Assembly: GCA_903922605.1 (NCBI GenBank)
Contig: CAIXUG010000064.1
Span: 114,290 to 178,289, forward strand
Direction of reading: 5' to 3'
Source: an uncultured Verrucomicrobiota bacterium
Lineage (GTDB): Bacteria > Verrucomicrobiota > Verrucomicrobiia > Limisphaerales > UBA9464
DNA: 64,000 nucleotides
Positions 36,398 through 44,413 of the stretch are shown piece after piece (the stretch's first letter is position 1; every line of letters begins with the position of its first letter). Position numbers and translations under genes: made by a program. Below the pieces are notes generated by a model that searched no databases, was not told where the DNA came from, and saw nothing but the letters and a program-made list of their open reading frames with translations.

Positions 36398-37531
36398 ATG
36401 AATTCTCCCTTTGTGCTCGCCACCGGCCTGCTGCTTTGCGTGTTTTCAACTTCAGGGGCTGACGTTGCCAAAACCGCCCCGCTGCCAGCGCTGCCGGCTC
36501 CCATCGGAGTGCCCAGTCCCGGCCCGACGAACGACCTGCCCTATGCACCGCAGCCGATCCTGCAGGGTGGCGTGGTCGTCCCGCTGTATCCGCCCGATTC
36601 GCCGCAACTGAACCAGGCCCGTATACGCGAGGCCGAGCAGTACAGCCTGAGCAAGTCGGTCCCCGGCCGGATCAGCAGCATCGTCAACATTCACAATCCC
36701 TCCATCGAGGTGCATACGGTGGAGGGCGGCATCAACACCGGGGCGACCGTAATCCTCGCCGCCGGCGGCGGTCACAACTCGCTGAACGTGGGCGGCGAAA
36801 GCGCCGACCAGGTGGCCTTCTTCTACAACTACGGCATCAACACCGTGATCCTCCGCAACCGGCTGCGGAAGGACGGTTACAACGTGACGACCAACGCGGT
36901 GAACGATGCGTTGCAGGCGATCCGCCTCGTGCGCGCACACGCGGCGGACTGGAAGCTGGACCCGAACAAGATCGGCATCATGGGCTTTTCCGCGGGGGCG
37001 GAACTGGCCGCGCCGGCGGCGCTGTTCTTCGGGGAGTTCGACCGGCAGAACAGCAGCCCCACGGACCCGCTGGCGGGCATCACCTCCCGCCCTGACTTCG
37101 TGGCCTTGGTCTATCCCGGCCCGACACCGTTTGCCCGCGGTGCCTCTCCGGCCATTCCGCGCAATACTCCGCCGGCCTTCATCACCTGCGGGGGCTCGGG
37201 AGACCGCGTCCACGCGATCTGGGCGGAAGAATATACCCTGGCGATGCTCCAGGCGGGCATTCCCAACGTCGAATCCCACATATATGGCAATGGGCGGCAT
37301 CCCGGTGATCCCCTACCCGATGGCAGCCGGATGAGCGGAGGGCTCACGGACCGCAACAACACCCCGTTTGGTGCCTGGCAGTACCGCTATGTCGAATGGT
37401 TCCGCGACCTGGGTTTCCTGCAAAAGCCCGGCGTTGAAACGAAGGCCGCCCGCGATATTGCCGGCTTCCTCGCCCAACCCGCCCCGAATCCCATTGAACG
37501 ACGCAGTCCCGGAGCCCCGGCAGCGAAGTAA
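36398..37531 (+). CDS. Secreted alpha/beta hydrolase, acetyl-xylan-esterase-like
   Basis: 377 residues with a signal peptide (FVLATGLLLCVFSTSGA). The alpha/beta-hydrolase core has the oxyanion region LAAGGGHNSL, the nucleophile elbow GFSAGAE with its Ser, and a late GRHPGD containing the likely catalytic His. It resembles the BD-FAE/Axe2-like esterases of Planctomycetes and Verrucomicrobia that deacetylate plant polysaccharides; the precise ester is not determinable. A gene-free spacer of about 76 bp follows the tRNA. Confidence 0.85.
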   Translation: MNSPFVLATGLLLCVFSTSGADVAKTAPLPALPAPIGVPSPGPTNDLPYAPQPILQGGVVVPLYPPDSPQLNQARIREAEQYSLSKSVPGRISSIVNIHNPSIEVHTVEGGINTGATVILAAGGGHNSLNVGGESADQVAFFYNYGINTVILRNRLRKDGYNVTTNAVNDALQAIRLVRAHAADWKLDPNKIGIMGFSAGAELAAPAALFFGEFDRQNSSPTDPLAGITSRPDFVALVYPGPTPFARGASPAIPRNTPPAFITCGGSGDRVHAIWAEEYTLAMLQAGIPNVESHIYGNGRHPGDPLPDGSRMSGGLTDRNNTPFGAWQYRYVEWFRDLGFLQKPGVETKAARDIAGFLAQPAPNPIERRSPGAPAAK

Positions 37532-37575
37532 ATTGTCCGGTTTCTTCCGACGCCCGCGTCGGGCAAAGTTCAGCC

Positions 37576-38136
37576 ATGCCGCCTGAATCGGACACGCCGG
37601 TATCCGTCGCACCCCATCGCATCGAGCTCAGCCTGCGGGACGTGGGGCAGCTCTTTAACACGATGGATCCGTCGCCCTTCCACGACAAAGATCTGGATCA
37701 CGACGCGGAGGAGTTCATCGAGAGCTGGGCGTTTGAGTTCCGGGCGCACGAACCGGTCACCCTGATCGTGCATCTGGAAGTGCTGCCCGCCGGTCCCTCC
37801 CCGCAGCCCATGGTCGAGGAGGCGATTCACAACTACTTCACCAACCGCGCCCGGCTGAACCGGTTGGAATTTCGCCGGCTGATGGCCGATGGCCGAAAGA
37901 GCCTCATCATCGGCCTGCTGTTTCTAGGGGTGTGCCTCACCATTAGCGAACTGGTGGTCGGGCGTAAAGCAGGTCCTCTTTCCGACGTGTTCCGCGAAAG
38001 CCTCACCATCGGTGGCTGGGTGGCCATGTGGCGCCCGCTGGAGATCTACCTCTACGACTGGTGGCCGCTCCGCCATCGCGGCAGGGTCTATGCGAAGCTC
38101 AGCCACATGCCCGTCGAGGTAAGAAAGAAGGGATGA
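37576..38136 (+). CDS. Conserved two-helix membrane protein of unknown function
   Basis: 186 residues: a soluble N-terminal domain rich in acidic residues (DHDAEEFIESWAFEFRAHEP), then two hydrophobic segments (SLIIGLLFLGVCLTISEL and ESLTIGGWVAMWRPLEIYLYDWWPL) and a basic tail. The PLEIYLYDWWP stretch is distinctive and I believe it recurs in unrelated bacteria, but I know no function. It follows the esterase gene by 44 bp on the same strand. Confidence 0.7.
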   Translation: MPPESDTPVSVAPHRIELSLRDVGQLFNTMDPSPFHDKDLDHDAEEFIESWAFEFRAHEPVTLIVHLEVLPAGPSPQPMVEEAIHNYFTNRARLNRLEFRRLMADGRKSLIIGLLFLGVCLTISELVVGRKAGPLSDVFRESLTIGGWVAMWRPLEIYLYDWWPLRHRGRVYAKLSHMPVEVRKKG

Positions 38137-38225
38137 GGCGGTGGATCAAAGAGAATTGAGAACCGTCACCTCGTCTCCTACCATGCCCTGGCTTTTTGAA
38201 CCGGCTGCCAAAACCAATTCCCCTT

Positions 38226-38627
38226 ATGTTCCTCGGACTCCGCACGGTCATCTACGCCGCCCCTGATCTCGCTGCAGCCCGTGAGTGGTGGATCAGCGCA
38301 CTGGGATTTTCGCCCTACTTTGACCAGCCGTTTTACGTCGGCTTCAACGTCGACGGCTACGAACTGGGTCTGGACCCGAACGCACCGCCCGCCACGGGCG
38401 AAGGCGGTGCGACCAGTTACTGGGGTGTGGCGGAAATCCAAGCGGCCCAGCAACACCTGCTCGCGCTCGGCGCGGTGGCGGTCATGCCGGTGACTGAGGT
38501 CGGCGAAGGCATCAAGGTCGCGACCCTGCGCGACCCGTGGGGCAACGTGGTCGGCCTGATCGAGAACCCGCACTTCAAGCTGCCGTCCGTGGGGGTGATC
38601 GCCTCCAGTTCTGAATCTTCACCATAA
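38226..38627 (+). CDS. VOC-family protein
   Basis: A 133-residue glyoxalase/bleomycin-resistance/dioxygenase-fold protein: FLGLRTVIYAAPDLAAAREWWISALGF at the start, GFNVDGYELGL, and the C-terminal TLRDPWGNVVGLIENPHF. Metal ligands of true glyoxalase I are not all present (Tyr replaces the first His), so it may be a non-catalytic binding protein or act on another substrate. The ATG at 38226 begins the conserved fold; an upstream start (38196) adds ten poorly supported residues. Confidence 0.82.
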   Translation: MFLGLRTVIYAAPDLAAAREWWISALGFSPYFDQPFYVGFNVDGYELGLDPNAPPATGEGGATSYWGVAEIQAAQQHLLALGAVAVMPVTEVGEGIKVATLRDPWGNVVGLIENPHFKLPSVGVIASSSESSP

Positions 38628-38733
38628 ATCACGTGCGTTATCGCCAGCACGGTAGGCCGAGCGGTTGGGCAACTGGAAGGGCCTTGGCTGGGGCAGGTCG
38701 CAACGGATCATTACCCATCTGCTTGCTACGCAT

Positions 38734-39804
38734 TCACGCGCGGATCGCCCAACGGAGTTTCGCCGGCGCGCTCCGGGAATTGGAGCGCAGCTCTTCGGGC
38801 GTGGGCCGGATGACCTCGTGGGCAATGGCCGCATAGACGCCGTTGCGCTCGCCTTCCTGGAAGGCCTTCTTCACCCGGCGGTCTTCGCCTGAATGAAAGG
38901 TGAGGACCGCCACGCGCCCGCCGGAGCGGAGGCACGCCGGCAGGTTGCGCAGCCACGTGTCGAGCACGCCGAACTCGTCGTTCACCGCGATGCGCAGGGC
39001 CTGGAAGACGCGGCGGATGCAGGTGTTGTCCGTGTCGCGATCGCGCGCCAATCGCAGCCGCTGGAGAATCTCGCGGATCACTTCGGCGAGCTGTCGCGTG
39101 CGGGTGATCGGCGAAAGGTTGCGGGCAACGACCAGTTCGCGTGCGAGCACGTCGGCGTGAGGCTCGTCGGCGTTTTCCGCCAGCAGCGCGGCGAGCTTGT
39201 CCGCACGGATGGACGCTAGGAGTTCCGTCGCCGAGGGTGCGCGCTGCGGGTTCAGCCGCAAATCCAGCGGACCGTCATCCTTGAACGTGAAACCACGCGC
39301 CGGATCGTCGAGCTGCATCGAGGACACGCCGAGATCGGCCAGAATGGCATCAGCACTGTCGAGACCGAGTTCGGCCAGCACCTGCGGCAGTCCGGCAAAG
39401 TTGCGCCGGACCGGCGTAAAAACATCGTCGCCAAAACCGGCCGCCCGCAGGCGCTCCACGGTCTTGGGCTGCTCAATGGGGTCCACGTCGAGGCCGATGA
39501 GGCGTCCCCCCGGAACGATGTGCGTGAGCAATTCCAAAGCGTGTCCGCCGAAGCCCAGAGTACAATCCACGACCACCGCCCCGGGCTGTATCCTGAGCAC
39601 CTCCAAGATTTCCGCTACCATGATGGGGCGGTGGGAACCGGCGGGGGTCTTGCCGCTGGCAATCACTTTGGCCACGTCTCCGGTGTAGCGTGACGGATCG
39701 TGCTCCTTGTACTTCTCCTCAAACCGGCGCGGGTTCCTGCCCGCATAACGCACACGGCGTTTGTGCGGTACTGGATCGGGGACGAACGAGTCGTTCGGAT
39801 TCAT
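38734..39804 (-). CDS. rsmH: 16S rRNA (cytosine-1402 N4) methyltransferase
   Basis: The MraW-type enzyme that methylates C1402 of 16S rRNA. With the ATG at 39804 it has 356 residues. HRPIMVAEILEVL opens the core; then DCTLGFGGHALELL (SAM loop), DVDPIE, ILADLGVSSMQLDDPARGF and LTFHSGEDRRVKKAF follow in the expected order. An N-terminal extension of about 60 residues rich in Arg/Lys precedes the core. Unusually, it is alone: the dcw cluster genes (mraZ, ftsL, murE) that normally accompany it are absent. Confidence 0.94.
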   Translation of the reverse strand: MNPNDSFVPDPVPHKRRVRYAGRNPRRFEEKYKEHDPSRYTGDVAKVIASGKTPAGSHRPIMVAEILEVLRIQPGAVVVDCTLGFGGHALELLTHIVPGGRLIGLDVDPIEQPKTVERLRAAGFGDDVFTPVRRNFAGLPQVLAELGLDSADAILADLGVSSMQLDDPARGFTFKDDGPLDLRLNPQRAPSATELLASIRADKLAALLAENADEPHADVLARELVVARNLSPITRTRQLAEVIREILQRLRLARDRDTDNTCIRRVFQALRIAVNDEFGVLDTWLRNLPACLRSGGRVAVLTFHSGEDRRVKKAFQEGERNGVYAAIAHEVIRPTPEELRSNSRSAPAKLRWAIRA

Positions 39805-40148
39805 GCAACGGCCCTCCACAAACGTCTCACCATTGTGGCCGTACTGTCCGCAGGTCCTTGATTCGATGATGTACAACGGCGGCTGACTTGTGCCGAGGCA
39901 GTGGTCGGCGCGCTAGCGTCTTGGACTGCGGCAGCCCTCTGCCGCTTTCGACCGCCAGATGGACGGACAACGGGCTGAAGTATGACTGCCTCTTGACGGT
40001 TGCCCCGACCAAAGCGGTAGAGGACCACCGCAGTCCAAGACCTCGCGGACTTCGGGGCGGGCTTTGGCAGCCACAAATCCCCACGAAAAGACGCATCAAA
40101 ATGAGTCCAGGCGTCAATCCACACGTTGCTGTCCACCAAGACGGGCAT
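39801..40148 (-). pseudogene. PIN-domain (VapC-like) toxin remnant disrupted by a repeat element
   Basis: The start ATG (40148) overlaps the antitoxin stop (TGATG). The first residues MPVLVDSNVWIDAW are a textbook PIN-domain opening with the first catalytic Asp. After about residue 18-33 the sequence becomes repeat element A (copy 2), and the frame runs through it to a stop at 39801 with no further PIN motifs. About 100 residues of the ribonuclease domain are therefore missing. Intact VapC toxins of this size are about 130 residues and cleave RNA. Confidence 0.75.
39908..40047. repeat. Dispersed inverted-repeat element, family A, copy 2
   Basis: A 140-bp copy. The left end 39908-39931 matches copies 1 and 3 (AGCGTCTTGG, then A in place of G in the ACTGCGG step); the right end 40028-40047 carries the inverted CCGCAGTCCAAGACCTCGCG. 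Inner CGCTTTCG and CGAAAGCGG-like blocks are present. It sits inside the former VapC-like toxin gene. Sequence up to about 40108 may still belong to the element. Confidence 0.78.
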
Positions 40149-40369
40149 CACTCCTCACCCCGGGTCATCTCGTAAAACTCCTCGGCAGTAAAAGGCAGTT
40201 TGGGACGGGTTGCGCGGAGCAGCTTGACCAGCTCTTCCCCTTGGGGGCGTTCCTTGCCATCAGGCTGCACCTCAATGGCGAGGCGCACCATAGTGTGCTC
40301 CGGTAGCGCCACCGGACCGATCGGCCGGAATTGGCCGTTCTCGTAAATGGCATCCACTGTCGCAGTCAT
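40148..40369 (-). CDS. AF2212/DUF104-like antitoxin
   Basis: 73 residues beginning TVDAIYENGQFRPIGPVALPEHTMVRLAIE, the pattern of the AF2212/DUF104 antitoxins that pair with PIN-domain toxins. The tail (RATRPKLPFTAEEFYEMTRGEE) is the expected toxin-binding extension. It lies immediately upstream of the PIN remnant with a 1-nt overlap. The toxin is broken, so this antitoxin may be orphaned, or it may act on another VapC. Confidence 0.8.
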   Translation of the reverse strand: MTATVDAIYENGQFRPIGPVALPEHTMVRLAIEVQPDGKERPQGEELVKLLRATRPKLPFTAEEFYEMTRGEE

Positions 40370-40411
40370 GGCCGTAGCTTATCGGACTTGCCCGCCGCCA
40401 CAAGCACAGGC

Positions 40412-41944
40412 TTACCGGCTCACCAAAGCCCGGTGCTTCGCGAAGGCCGGGCGTAGCGAGCGGCTCAGCTCGTCCTGCAGCGCCTGCAGCTCGGCATACG
40501 TCGCCACCGCCTTCGCGTTCGGCACGGCGGTCTCAGCCTTGTTGAGGGTCACGAACTGGTCGGTGATGTCGGCGATACCGACCTTCTCTCCCTTCGAAAG
40601 CCGCCAGCTCCAGAGTGCCTGGAGGGCCGCACCGTAGGCCGCACCCTCGCTCACCTTGAGCGTGACGACTTCGGCGTTGAAGACGTCGGCCATGATCTGC
40701 CGCCAGAGTTTCGATTTCGCACCGCCCCCGGTGGCGCGCACCTGCGTGGCTTTCACGCCGAGTTCCGCGAGGCGGCGCAGGCCGTAGTTCATGCCGAGTG
40801 TGACGCCTTCCATCGTCGCCCGCGCATAATGCGCCGCCGCAAAGGTCTTGGGCCGCACTCCGAAGAAGATCCCCGTGCCATCGGGCACGTTGGGAGTACG
40901 TTCGCCTTCGAGATAGGGCAGCAGCAGCAGGCCGTCGGACCCGGCGGGAGCCTTCGCCGCCGTCTTCTCGAAGGCGGCATGGTCGAGCTCGAAATCGCGC
41001 CGGACCATCTCGGTGGCGACGGTCACGTTCATCGTGCAGAGCAGTGGCAACCAGTGGTTGGTCGAGTCACAGAACGCCGCGATCTCACCGCGCGGATCCA
41101 CGACCGGCTTGTCCGCGCAGGCATAGATGGTGCCGCTCGTGCCAAAGCTGGCCGTGACCACACCTTCGCGCGTGTTCCCGGTGCCGATGGCGCCCATCAT
41201 GTTGTCGCCACCGCCCGCGCTGACGAGCATGCCGGGATTGAGGCCCAGCTCCTTCGCCGTCGCCGCGCTGAGCTGGCCGGCGGGCACTTCGCTCGAGGAA
41301 AGTTTGGGCAATTTGCCGAGCAGGTCGGCGTCGATGGCCCTGACGGCGGCCTCACACCAGCGGCGCTTGCGCACGTCCATCAGCGCCGTGCCGGAGGCGT
41401 CGCCGTATTCCATGAACGCATTGCCGGTCAGCCAGAAGTTCAGGTAGTCATGCGGCAGCAGGACGGTGGCGAGCTTCGCGAAATTTTTCGGCTCGTGCTT
41501 TTTCAGCCACAGGATCTTGCCGGCGGTGAAGCCGGGCAGCACCGCGTTGCCGGTAGCCTTGATCGTCGCTTTCGGCCCACCGAGTGCGGCCGTGATCTCC
41601 TCGCATTCCGCCGCCGTGGCGGTGTCGCACCAGAGTTTTGCCGGGCGTATGACCTCGCCGGATTTGTCGAGCGGCACAAAGCCGTGCTGCTGGCCGCTAA
41701 CACCGATGGCGACGACTTCGCCTGCCCCCGCCTTCGCCTCTTTCAGCGCGGCCCGGATGGCCTTGGCCGTGGCTTCGCGCCAGGTGTGCGGATGCTGCTC
41801 TTTCGCCCCGGCTGGCAGGCCGGGGATGAGATCGTAGGCGCTGGAACCGGCCCCGAGGACCTTGCCGGACTTGGCGTCCACCACGAGCGCCTTGGTGGAC
41901 TGCGTGCCTGAATCGATACCGAGAAGAAGCGAACGTTGAGCCAT
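40412..41944 (-). CDS. xylB: Xylulokinase
   Basis: A 510-residue FGGY carbohydrate kinase that phosphorylates D-xylulose for the pentose phosphate pathway. Features in order: LLLGIDSGTQSTKALVVD (phosphate 1), GVSGQQHGFVPLD with the QQHG that is typical of XylB, RPAKLWCDT, GNAVLPGFTAGKILWL, a central GGGDNMMGAIGTG and TGGGAKSKLWRQIMADVF. The ATG at 41944 gives the usual length. No xylose isomerase gene is beside it. A 405-bp gap upstream contains nothing that I recognise. Confidence 0.93.
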   Translation of the reverse strand: MAQRSLLLGIDSGTQSTKALVVDAKSGKVLGAGSSAYDLIPGLPAGAKEQHPHTWREATAKAIRAALKEAKAGAGEVVAIGVSGQQHGFVPLDKSGEVIRPAKLWCDTATAAECEEITAALGGPKATIKATGNAVLPGFTAGKILWLKKHEPKNFAKLATVLLPHDYLNFWLTGNAFMEYGDASGTALMDVRKRRWCEAAVRAIDADLLGKLPKLSSSEVPAGQLSAATAKELGLNPGMLVSAGGGDNMMGAIGTGNTREGVVTASFGTSGTIYACADKPVVDPRGEIAAFCDSTNHWLPLLCTMNVTVATEMVRRDFELDHAAFEKTAAKAPAGSDGLLLLPYLEGERTPNVPDGTGIFFGVRPKTFAAAHYARATMEGVTLGMNYGLRRLAELGVKATQVRATGGGAKSKLWRQIMADVFNAEVVTLKVSEGAAYGAALQALWSWRLSKGEKVGIADITDQFVTLNKAETAVPNAKAVATYAELQALQDELSRSLRPAFAKHRALVSR

Positions 41945-42349
41945 AGGATGCCGGAGAGAGTGGGAAAGGTGGCCCGCGCAGACAATAGGCAATACCCGAT
42001 ACCTCCCATTAGTCAGGCTTGCCTTGTCCGTGACAGTGACGTTACATCATGCAAGCAAGAAGTGGGGGCCGTAGCTCGGTCCAAACTGCAATGTCCACGG
42101 CAGCCAACCAGCCCGTGTCTCATCACAACCGCGCTACGGCACCCCACTTCAGAATTTTCAAGCCACCGGAGGCTTCAGTGCGCCGCGCCGCCATACCTAT
42201 GCTGCCAGCACTGACAGCGCCTCCGTCTTTTCACTGATTTCAAGCTCACTTCGGGATTTCGTAACCGGTTCCTCACTATTCCCGACTGGCGCGGCGCATT
42301 GAAACTTCCGGTCACTGTCTCTACGTCAAAGATCACCATTTGGTTCGCA
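41945..42349. other. Gene-free region between xylB and the amidotransferase-like gene
   Basis: The 405 bases show no ORF with domain character, no heptamer array and no strong hairpin. GC is lower than around it and it presumably contains the xylB promoter. Confidence 0.4.
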
Positions 42350-43045
42350 CTATTTATTCGCGACTGCGGACACAAAGGCATTGGCCAAAGGAACCGGTTC
42401 ACCGCGCAGGGCCCGCCGCTCGGACTGGAACAGCGTGCCCACAAAGAACGGATGGCCCCGCAGTTCCCCGCCCCGTACCGCACCGCCGTCATCGAAGGCC
42501 GTGAACCAAAATCCGGCCTCTTCGAGTGCCGTACGGTAAGTTTCGTTCAATCCAAACCGACAATGATAAGCCTCACGGGCCTCCGCAGTCCCGTAAGCCG
42601 CCAAAAGCCGGCTGCCATGCACGAACCGTACCCGATCCGTCACTTCCACCAAGGCACAGTTCAGCGCCGCAATGACCGGTACACTTGCCAGGGCATTGGT
42701 CTCCGTGTGGTCCGCTTCCACCAGGCCAACGACGTTGCGCGCAAATTCGAGCAGCGCGTGTTGAAAGCCCCCACAGCTGCCCAGCAACGGGATCCCCTGC
42801 TCCCGTGCATACCGGGCCACTGCCAAAACCCCGTCCATCGAGCGGTACGGGCTTCCGGGCGTGAGCCAGAAACCGTCGAACCGGGCCAGAGAGGAGGTCG
42901 TCACCGCGTCCGACCCCAGCCAGCACCACTCGACCGCGGCCCCGGCAGCAGTTCGCGCGGCTTCGAGGGCCTGCGGGATGGCCACATGGGCGGTGATTCG
43001 TTCGTCGTGATCGCCCACCAGGGCGATGGTTGGGATGCGCTCCAT
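42350..43045 (-). CDS. CTP-synthase C-terminal-region-related protein (class I amidotransferase-like)
   Basis: A 231-residue stand-alone glutamine-amidotransferase-like domain related to the C-terminal half of CTP synthase: IALVGDHDERITAH, FWLTPGSPYRSMDG, the nucleophile elbow LLGSCGGFQHALLEFARNV with Cys, and a late HPFFVGTLFQSE with His and Glu of the triad. Members of this group carry selenocysteine at the nucleophile in some bacteria; here it is an ordinary Cys codon. No UTP-aminating synthetase domain is present, so it is not CTP synthase itself. Its role is unknown. Confidence 0.83.
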   Translation of the reverse strand: MERIPTIALVGDHDERITAHVAIPQALEAARTAAGAAVEWCWLGSDAVTTSSLARFDGFWLTPGSPYRSMDGVLAVARYAREQGIPLLGSCGGFQHALLEFARNVVGLVEADHTETNALASVPVIAALNCALVEVTDRVRFVHGSRLLAAYGTAEAREAYHCRFGLNETYRTALEEAGFWFTAFDDGGAVRGGELRGHPFFVGTLFQSERRALRGEPVPLANAFVSAVANK

Positions 43046-43118
43046 ACACTACGAATTCTGGAGCGCCATACCCAGTGGATCAAGCCTCCGCCCGTGCGGG
43101 AACGGAAGTCCCAGCGGG

Positions 43119-44111
43119 TCAGTCCAGCTTGAGGACGTGGATGCTGCCGGCGCTGGTATCGAGCGCGACTTTGACGCCGCCGCCGTTCACCGCGCCCTTG
43201 AGGTGGTCACGCTCCTTCTTGCCGACGATGGTAATCGGCAGATCGCAGGACACGCTGCCCGCCGAGGTGTCGGCATCCAGATCGAAAGCGGCATTGGCCG
43301 GCACTGCCACCGTGATGCCGCCGCCCGAGGTGTCCAGCTTCACCGCCCCGCCCAACGGGGCGGAAAAACGGGCGGAAATCGAGCCGCCAGAAGTGGAGGC
43401 ATCCACCGCTCCCGTAACGTTCTCCACCTTGATGCCGCCGCCGGAGGTGTCGAGGTGGGCCGGTCCGGCGAAGTTTTTCACCGTGATGCCGCCCCCGGAC
43501 GTGTCGGCGTGCAACGAGCCCGAACCGCCGGTGGATTCGATGCCCCCGCCGCTGGTGTCCACCTTGAGCGTGCCATCGCAATCCGTCAGATGGATGCTGC
43601 CGCCTGAGGTGTCACCATTGATCGGCCCGTGAATGCGGGCAAACTTCAGGGATCCACCACTGGTGTCGGCCTTCACCTCGCCCGTGAGATCGCTGACCAT
43701 GATATGGCCGCCGCTGGTGTTGAGCTTGACGTTGAATTTCGCCGGCACGTGCACGATGTATTTGCCCTCCAGCTTCTGGCCTCCCCAGCTCCAGTTCCAG
43801 CTGCTCTTGCCCGCCTTGCGGGAGCGCACCGTCACGGTGTCGCCATCCCGCTGGAAGGTGACCGGACGCTCGGCTAGATACTTCTTCTCGGCCTCCTCCG
43901 ATTTCAGGCCGACCTTGCGGTAAACATCGATGCTGACCTCATTGTCGGCGGTGGTGGTGACCTCTATGGCCCCGAAATCCACGTCCACGACGAGCTTGCC
44001 ACCGGAGGCGGCCGTGAATTTCTTGGCGAGGGTTTCCTCCGTGGCCGCGTTCAGGGCGGCGGCGGCGGCGACGGTGGTGAGCAGAATCAGGGCATTGCGG
44101 CGATAGTTCAT
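43119..44111 (-). CDS. Secreted DUF4097 beta-helical repeat protein
   Basis: 330 residues from the ATG at 44111, with signal peptide NALILLTTVAAAAALNA. The C-terminal two thirds is a run of about ten short repeats with the motif DTSGGxI (for example LDTSGGGIKVENV and ADTSGGGITVKNF), spaced 17-22 residues apart. This is the DUF4097 beta-helix (YvlB-like) found at cell surfaces. The start just follows an AG-rich heptamer array (44193-44248) located in its 5' region. An upstream in-frame start would read through the repeat element and is rejected. Confidence 0.87.
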   Translation of the reverse strand: MNYRRNALILLTTVAAAAALNAATEETLAKKFTAASGGKLVVDVDFGAIEVTTTADNEVSIDVYRKVGLKSEEAEKKYLAERPVTFQRDGDTVTVRSRKAGKSSWNWSWGGQKLEGKYIVHVPAKFNVKLNTSGGHIMVSDLTGEVKADTSGGSLKFARIHGPINGDTSGGSIHLTDCDGTLKVDTSGGGIESTGGSGSLHADTSGGGITVKNFAGPAHLDTSGGGIKVENVTGAVDASTSGGSISARFSAPLGGAVKLDTSGGGITVAVPANAAFDLDADTSAGSVSCDLPITIVGKKERDHLKGAVNGGGVKVALDTSAGSIHVLKLD

Positions 44112-44192
44112 AAGATGATCAGTCAGACGACGCGGAATCCGCGCACCAGGGGATATAACCGGCGAGCCGGCGATTTGTTTCAGGGAAGTTTG

Positions 44193-44248
44193 AGGGGAAG
44201 GAAAAAGGTAAAAGGTGGGGAGGAGACAGGAGTCAGGAGATGGTATGG
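44193..44248. repeat. Purine-rich heptanucleotide array upstream of the DUF4097 gene
   Basis: Eight units in one phase: AGGGGAA, GGAAAAA, GGTAAAA, GGTGGGG, AGGAGAC, AGGAGTC, AGGAGAT, GGTATGG. It begins 82 bp upstream of the DUF4097 start codon. Sequence drift between units is large but the 7-bp register is maintained. Confidence 0.75.
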
Positions 44249-44271
44249 CGATTGCCTGAGTAGGTGGCTCT

Positions 44272-44413
44272 GGGAGGGCGCGGTTCCACCCGCGCCCCAT
44301 ATGTCTTCTCCGCCGAGAAAATTGAAAATCCAGAACGTAAAGTGTGCAAATGGGATAATTTGTACGTGCCCAGCGCGAAGAAATTTACGGCGCGGGTGGA
44401 ACCGCACCCTCCC
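44272..44413. repeat. Inverted-repeat element E overlapping the 3' end of xseA
   Basis: The two arms (44272-44296 and 44389-44413) are 25-bp inverted copies with one mismatch, each containing GGTTCCACCCGCGCC or its complement. A third arm copy lies at 57570-57593. The right arm includes codons for the last nine residues of xseA (the stop TAA is at 44385-44387), so the element has become part of the coding sequence. Confidence 0.85.

Noticed and set aside
42068..42090. tRNA-like GTAGCTCGGTCC stretch
   Set aside because: No cloverleaf can be formed around it; only one short match to a D-arm.
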